Source: an uncultured Candidatus Altimarinota bacterium
GTDB taxonomy: Bacteria > Patescibacteriota > Gracilibacteria > BD1-5 > UBA2023
Length of the DNA stretch: 7,620 nucleotides
NCBI GenBank assembly: GCA_938036655.1
Contig: CALHQS010000046.1
Location: forward strand, 1-7,620
Reading direction: 5' to 3'
Shown here: positions 5,957-7,620 of the stretch, one piece after another
Layout of the letters: every line of letters begins with the position of its first letter
Position numbering within the stretch: the first letter of the stretch is position 1
The notes under the pieces: model-generated
Seen by the model: only the letters and a program-made list of their open reading frames with translations
The model's database searches: none
Told to the model about the DNA's origin: nothing
Position numbers and translations under genes: made by a program

Positions 5957-6871
5957 ATGCAAAAGAAAATTTTTCTCATCCTCGTCGCGCTTATTTCGTT
6001 CGCTCTGAGCACAAATTTTGCGTACGCAGATCTCGACATTCCTGGAAAGGAAATTCTCAAAGAAGTTTCGATTCATTCGGACAGTTTTCAGGATACGAAA
6101 AATGTGAGTATCAGCGATGCTCGAAATTTTGGCGGAAGTCTTCTGTCTATTGCACGCCTGGTGGTTGCAGGTTTTGCGCTGATTTATATTGTTATTATTG
6201 GTGCCAATTTAATTGTTTCTTCAGACGATGAAGGGGTTGTTGCTAAGCAAAAAAAACAGCTTTTTTATTCAGGAATTGCTTTTATTTTTCTTAATATTCC
6301 TGATGTTGTGTATCGTATTTTTATGCGAACGGACAACCGAAATATTGGCGCTGGAACTTGGACAGACGTATCGAGTCAATCAGTTTTTTGGAATTTTTCA
6401 GGAGTTTTCGGTGCAGATAATTTTATTTCTAGCGTCATTAGCTTTTTGAAAGTTGTTGCTTTCGTGGCAGCAATATTGTCATTTATTTGGGGCGCGATTG
6501 GCCTCATGACTTCTCGCGGACAAGATGAATACAAAGAGAATGCCCAAAATCGTATGGTGTATGGTGTCCTTGGGCTGTTGTTTCTTGGAATCGTTGAAGC
6601 ATGGTCGTACGCCTTTACACAAACAGGACTTCAAGCAGAAATCTCAAAAATCGCTGGAAATGTCTTTGGGCTCGCATTTTATTTTGCAGCGCCAGTGGCT
6701 GTCTTCTTCTCGATTCTCGGAGCATATTATTATATCACTTCCGCGGGCGACGAAGATCGTGCTTCCAAAGGAAAAAAAATATTTTTGTACACATTTTTGG
6801 CATCAATTATTTTGCTTGCCGGAGCAAGTTTCTTGAACGAAATTATCGGATTGACAAAATTTCTCGGCTAG
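5957..6871 (+). CDS. secreted/membrane protein of three VirB2/TrbC-like two-helix units
   Basis: A 304-residue protein. Residues 1-24 form a signal peptide (KK, hydrophobic core, cut likely after AYA). The rest contains three similar units, each a membrane helix, a short polar charged loop and a second helix. Unit 1: about 62-118 with loop SSDDEGVVAKQKKQ. Unit 2: about 158-218 with loop TSRGQDEYKENAQNR. Unit 3: about 235-297 with loop TSAGDEDRASKGKK. The pattern of helix, (T/S)S.GDE...KK, helix is that of VirB2/TrbC-like pilin-type proteins common in CPR genomes; function there is not settled, with pilus or type IV secretion-like surface roles being proposals. The neighbour 18 bases downstream has one unit of the same kind, suggesting a shared complex. 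ATG 5957 is supported by the signal peptide and the promoter spacing. The family name is inferred by motif pattern only. Confidence 0.8.
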   Translation: MQKKIFLILVALISFALSTNFAYADLDIPGKEILKEVSIHSDSFQDTKNVSISDARNFGGSLLSIARLVVAGFALIYIVIIGANLIVSSDDEGVVAKQKKQLFYSGIAFIFLNIPDVVYRIFMRTDNRNIGAGTWTDVSSQSVFWNFSGVFGADNFISSVISFLKVVAFVAAILSFIWGAIGLMTSRGQDEYKENAQNRMVYGVLGLLFLGIVEAWSYAFTQTGLQAEISKIAGNVFGLAFYFAAPVAVFFSILGAYYYITSAGDEDRASKGKKIFLYTFLASIILLAGASFLNEIIGLTKFLG

Positions 6872-6889
6872 ATTGGTTAATTGTTACTT

Positions 6890-7393
6890 ATGAAAAAAAA
6901 TATCATCTCTATCATCATTGTGTTATTTCAAATTTTTGCAATAACAAATATTGCTTTTGCGCAAGGCAACAATTCACAAGGGACAAATAGTGCTCAGGTT
7001 GGCTCTGGATCGGTCCTTGTTTCAGAAAAACCTCTCGGAGCAAAATGTCAGTGTGTGCGAAAAGAAGAAAAAGGGGAGCAAACGCAGTATCTCGTTCAGG
7101 AAGAACAAATTTGTACGCAAAAACCTCAAAATCGTCTCTATGTCTGTGAAGTTCCGACTTTCACCAAGCTTATTCAGGGTATCGTAGGTTGGATTATTCA
7201 AATCGCGCTCTTGCTTGGAGTGCTCGCAACGGCGGCGCTCGGTGTGGCATGGACTATTGCTGGTGGTGATAACCCAGAATACAAGAAAAAACTCAAAGAT
7301 TGGCTTGTGGGACTAATTGTCGGGCTAATAATTATTTATGGATTCCAATATATTCTCGGGATTTTCGGTTGGATTTATGTGACAAATCTTTAA
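6890..7393 (+). CDS. secreted VirB2/TrbC-like protein with a four-cysteine N-terminal segment
   Basis: A 167-residue protein starting at ATG 6890. An upstream in-frame TTG at 6881 exists but would put three extra residues before a classic MKKN signal-peptide start. The signal peptide ends near AFA (residue 24), followed by an N/S/G/Q-rich linker and a segment of about 50 residues with four cysteines (C53, C55, C75, C86). Two membrane helices follow, at about 95-124 and 136-160, joined by GGDNPEYKKKLKD. This is the typical VirB2/TrbC-like pilin arrangement: helix, GGDxxxxKKxx, helix. The cysteines lie outside the membrane if the signal is cleaved, so they may form disulfides or bind metal. It follows the three-unit gene by 18 bases with no promoter between them, so it is probably in the same operon. 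No Shine-Dalgarno is visible. Precise function is unknown. Confidence 0.82.
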   Translation: MKKNIISIIIVLFQIFAITNIAFAQGNNSQGTNSAQVGSGSVLVSEKPLGAKCQCVRKEEKGEQTQYLVQEEQICTQKPQNRLYVCEVPTFTKLIQGIVGWIIQIALLLGVLATAALGVAWTIAGGDNPEYKKKLKDWLVGLIVGLIIIYGFQYILGIFGWIYVTNL

Positions 7394-7421
7394 AATCTTT
7401 TTGCTGATTTACATTTTTGAT

Positions 7422-7427
7422 TATAAT
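7422..7427 (+). promoter_or_regulatory. -10 element for the 3'-edge gene
   Basis: A perfect TATAAT ends seven bases before ATG 7434, so transcription would begin at or within a base of the A of the start codon (leaderless). The -35 is weak: TTTTGC at a 17-base spacing or TTGCTG at 15. Confidence 0.5.
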
Positions 7428-7454
7428 ACACCTATGAATGAAGGTGTATTTTTT
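7425..7454 (+). terminator. hairpin around the ATG at 7434, terminator-like
   Basis: AATACACCT (7425-7433) and AGGTGTATT (7442-7450) are a perfect 9-bp inverted repeat with loop ATGAATGA, followed by further Ts to 7454. It is about 30 bases after the stop of the VirB2-like gene, so it could terminate that operon. It could instead be an operator, or a structure hiding the start codon in read-through transcripts. Confidence 0.55.
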
Positions 7455-7620
7455 GTGGTTGAGCCCGTGAGTGGGCCATCAATTTTCATTCTCGAAAATA
7501 TTTTTCTCGCACTGGGGGCGAGCATTTTAATATTTCTCGTCTTTTTTGTATTCAAAAAAATTCAAAAAAAATCATCAAAAAATATTCCAAAACGAAAAAA
7601 AATTTCATATATTCTTCCAG
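7434..7620 (+). CDS. single-helix membrane protein, N-terminal part only (runs off the window)
   Basis: The frame is open from ATG 7434 to the window end, 62 codons. The start reads MNEGVFFVVEPVSGPS, followed by a hydrophobic helix (about residues 18-41, IFILENIFLALGASILIFLV) and then a lysine-rich stretch (KKIQKKSSKNIPKRKK) that should lie in the cytoplasm. No family is recognised. An alternative start is the in-frame GTG at 7455, just after the T-run of the hairpin. Being next to the VirB2-like pair hints at a related membrane role, but it has its own TATAAT box. Confidence 0.6.
   Translation, partial: MNEGVFFVVEPVSGPSIFILENIFLALGASILIFLVFFVFKKIQKKSSKNIPKRKKISYILP

Noticed and set aside
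1..7620. tRNA, rRNA, CRISPR arrays or insertion sequences
   Set aside because: No cloverleaf, rRNA-like stretch, spaced direct repeats or transposase-like frame was seen on either strand.

Overview
The window looks like chromosomal sequence from a Candidate Phyla Radiation (Patescibacteria) bacterium, probably of the Parcubacteria side. This is an inference from several signs. The sequence is AT-rich. The isoleucyl-tRNA synthetase has a HYGS signature and a WGWDCHGLP block. Small secreted multi-membrane proteins of the TrbC/VirB2-like kind are present. I see no Shine-Dalgarno sequence before any gene, and leaders are very short. The intact genes have no in-frame TGA, so the standard bacterial code (table 11) fits.

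Bases 1-528 are a leader region. It holds what reads as a transcriptional T-box riboswitch: a specifier hairpin presenting ATC (Ile), an antiterminator with the TGGT bulge, and an overlapping intrinsic terminator with a T-run. Next comes a small ASCH-like reading frame (218-511) broken by one TGA, then ileS at 529. The T-box predicts that uncharged tRNA-Ile induces the operon.

Bases 529-4788 encode an isoleucyl-tRNA synthetase of 1419 residues. It is oversized because two complete histidine-phosphatase (phosphoglycerate-mutase-like) domains sit inside it. One lies between the WGAPMPIW and LHRPYIDE blocks of the catalytic domain. The other lies at the junction of the catalytic and anticodon-binding domains. 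Both keep the full RHG / Arg / Glu / His catalytic set. Without them the enzyme is about 1040 residues, a normal length. This is the most remarkable object in the window. A strong terminator follows the gene.

Bases 4938-5435 hold a four-helix membrane-protein gene carrying two in-frame TAA codons (broken gene). It converges on a minus-strand 4TM holin/YvlD-like membrane gene (5509-5856), with a perfect 12-bp hairpin between them. That gene is divergent from a rightward pair: a secreted/membrane protein made of three VirB2-like two-helix units (5957-6871), and a secreted one-unit VirB2-like protein with four cysteines (6890-7393). The pair probably forms a surface or secretion-related operon. 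The window ends inside a third membrane-protein gene (7434 onward), whose ATG lies in the loop of a 9-bp hairpin next to a TATAAT box.
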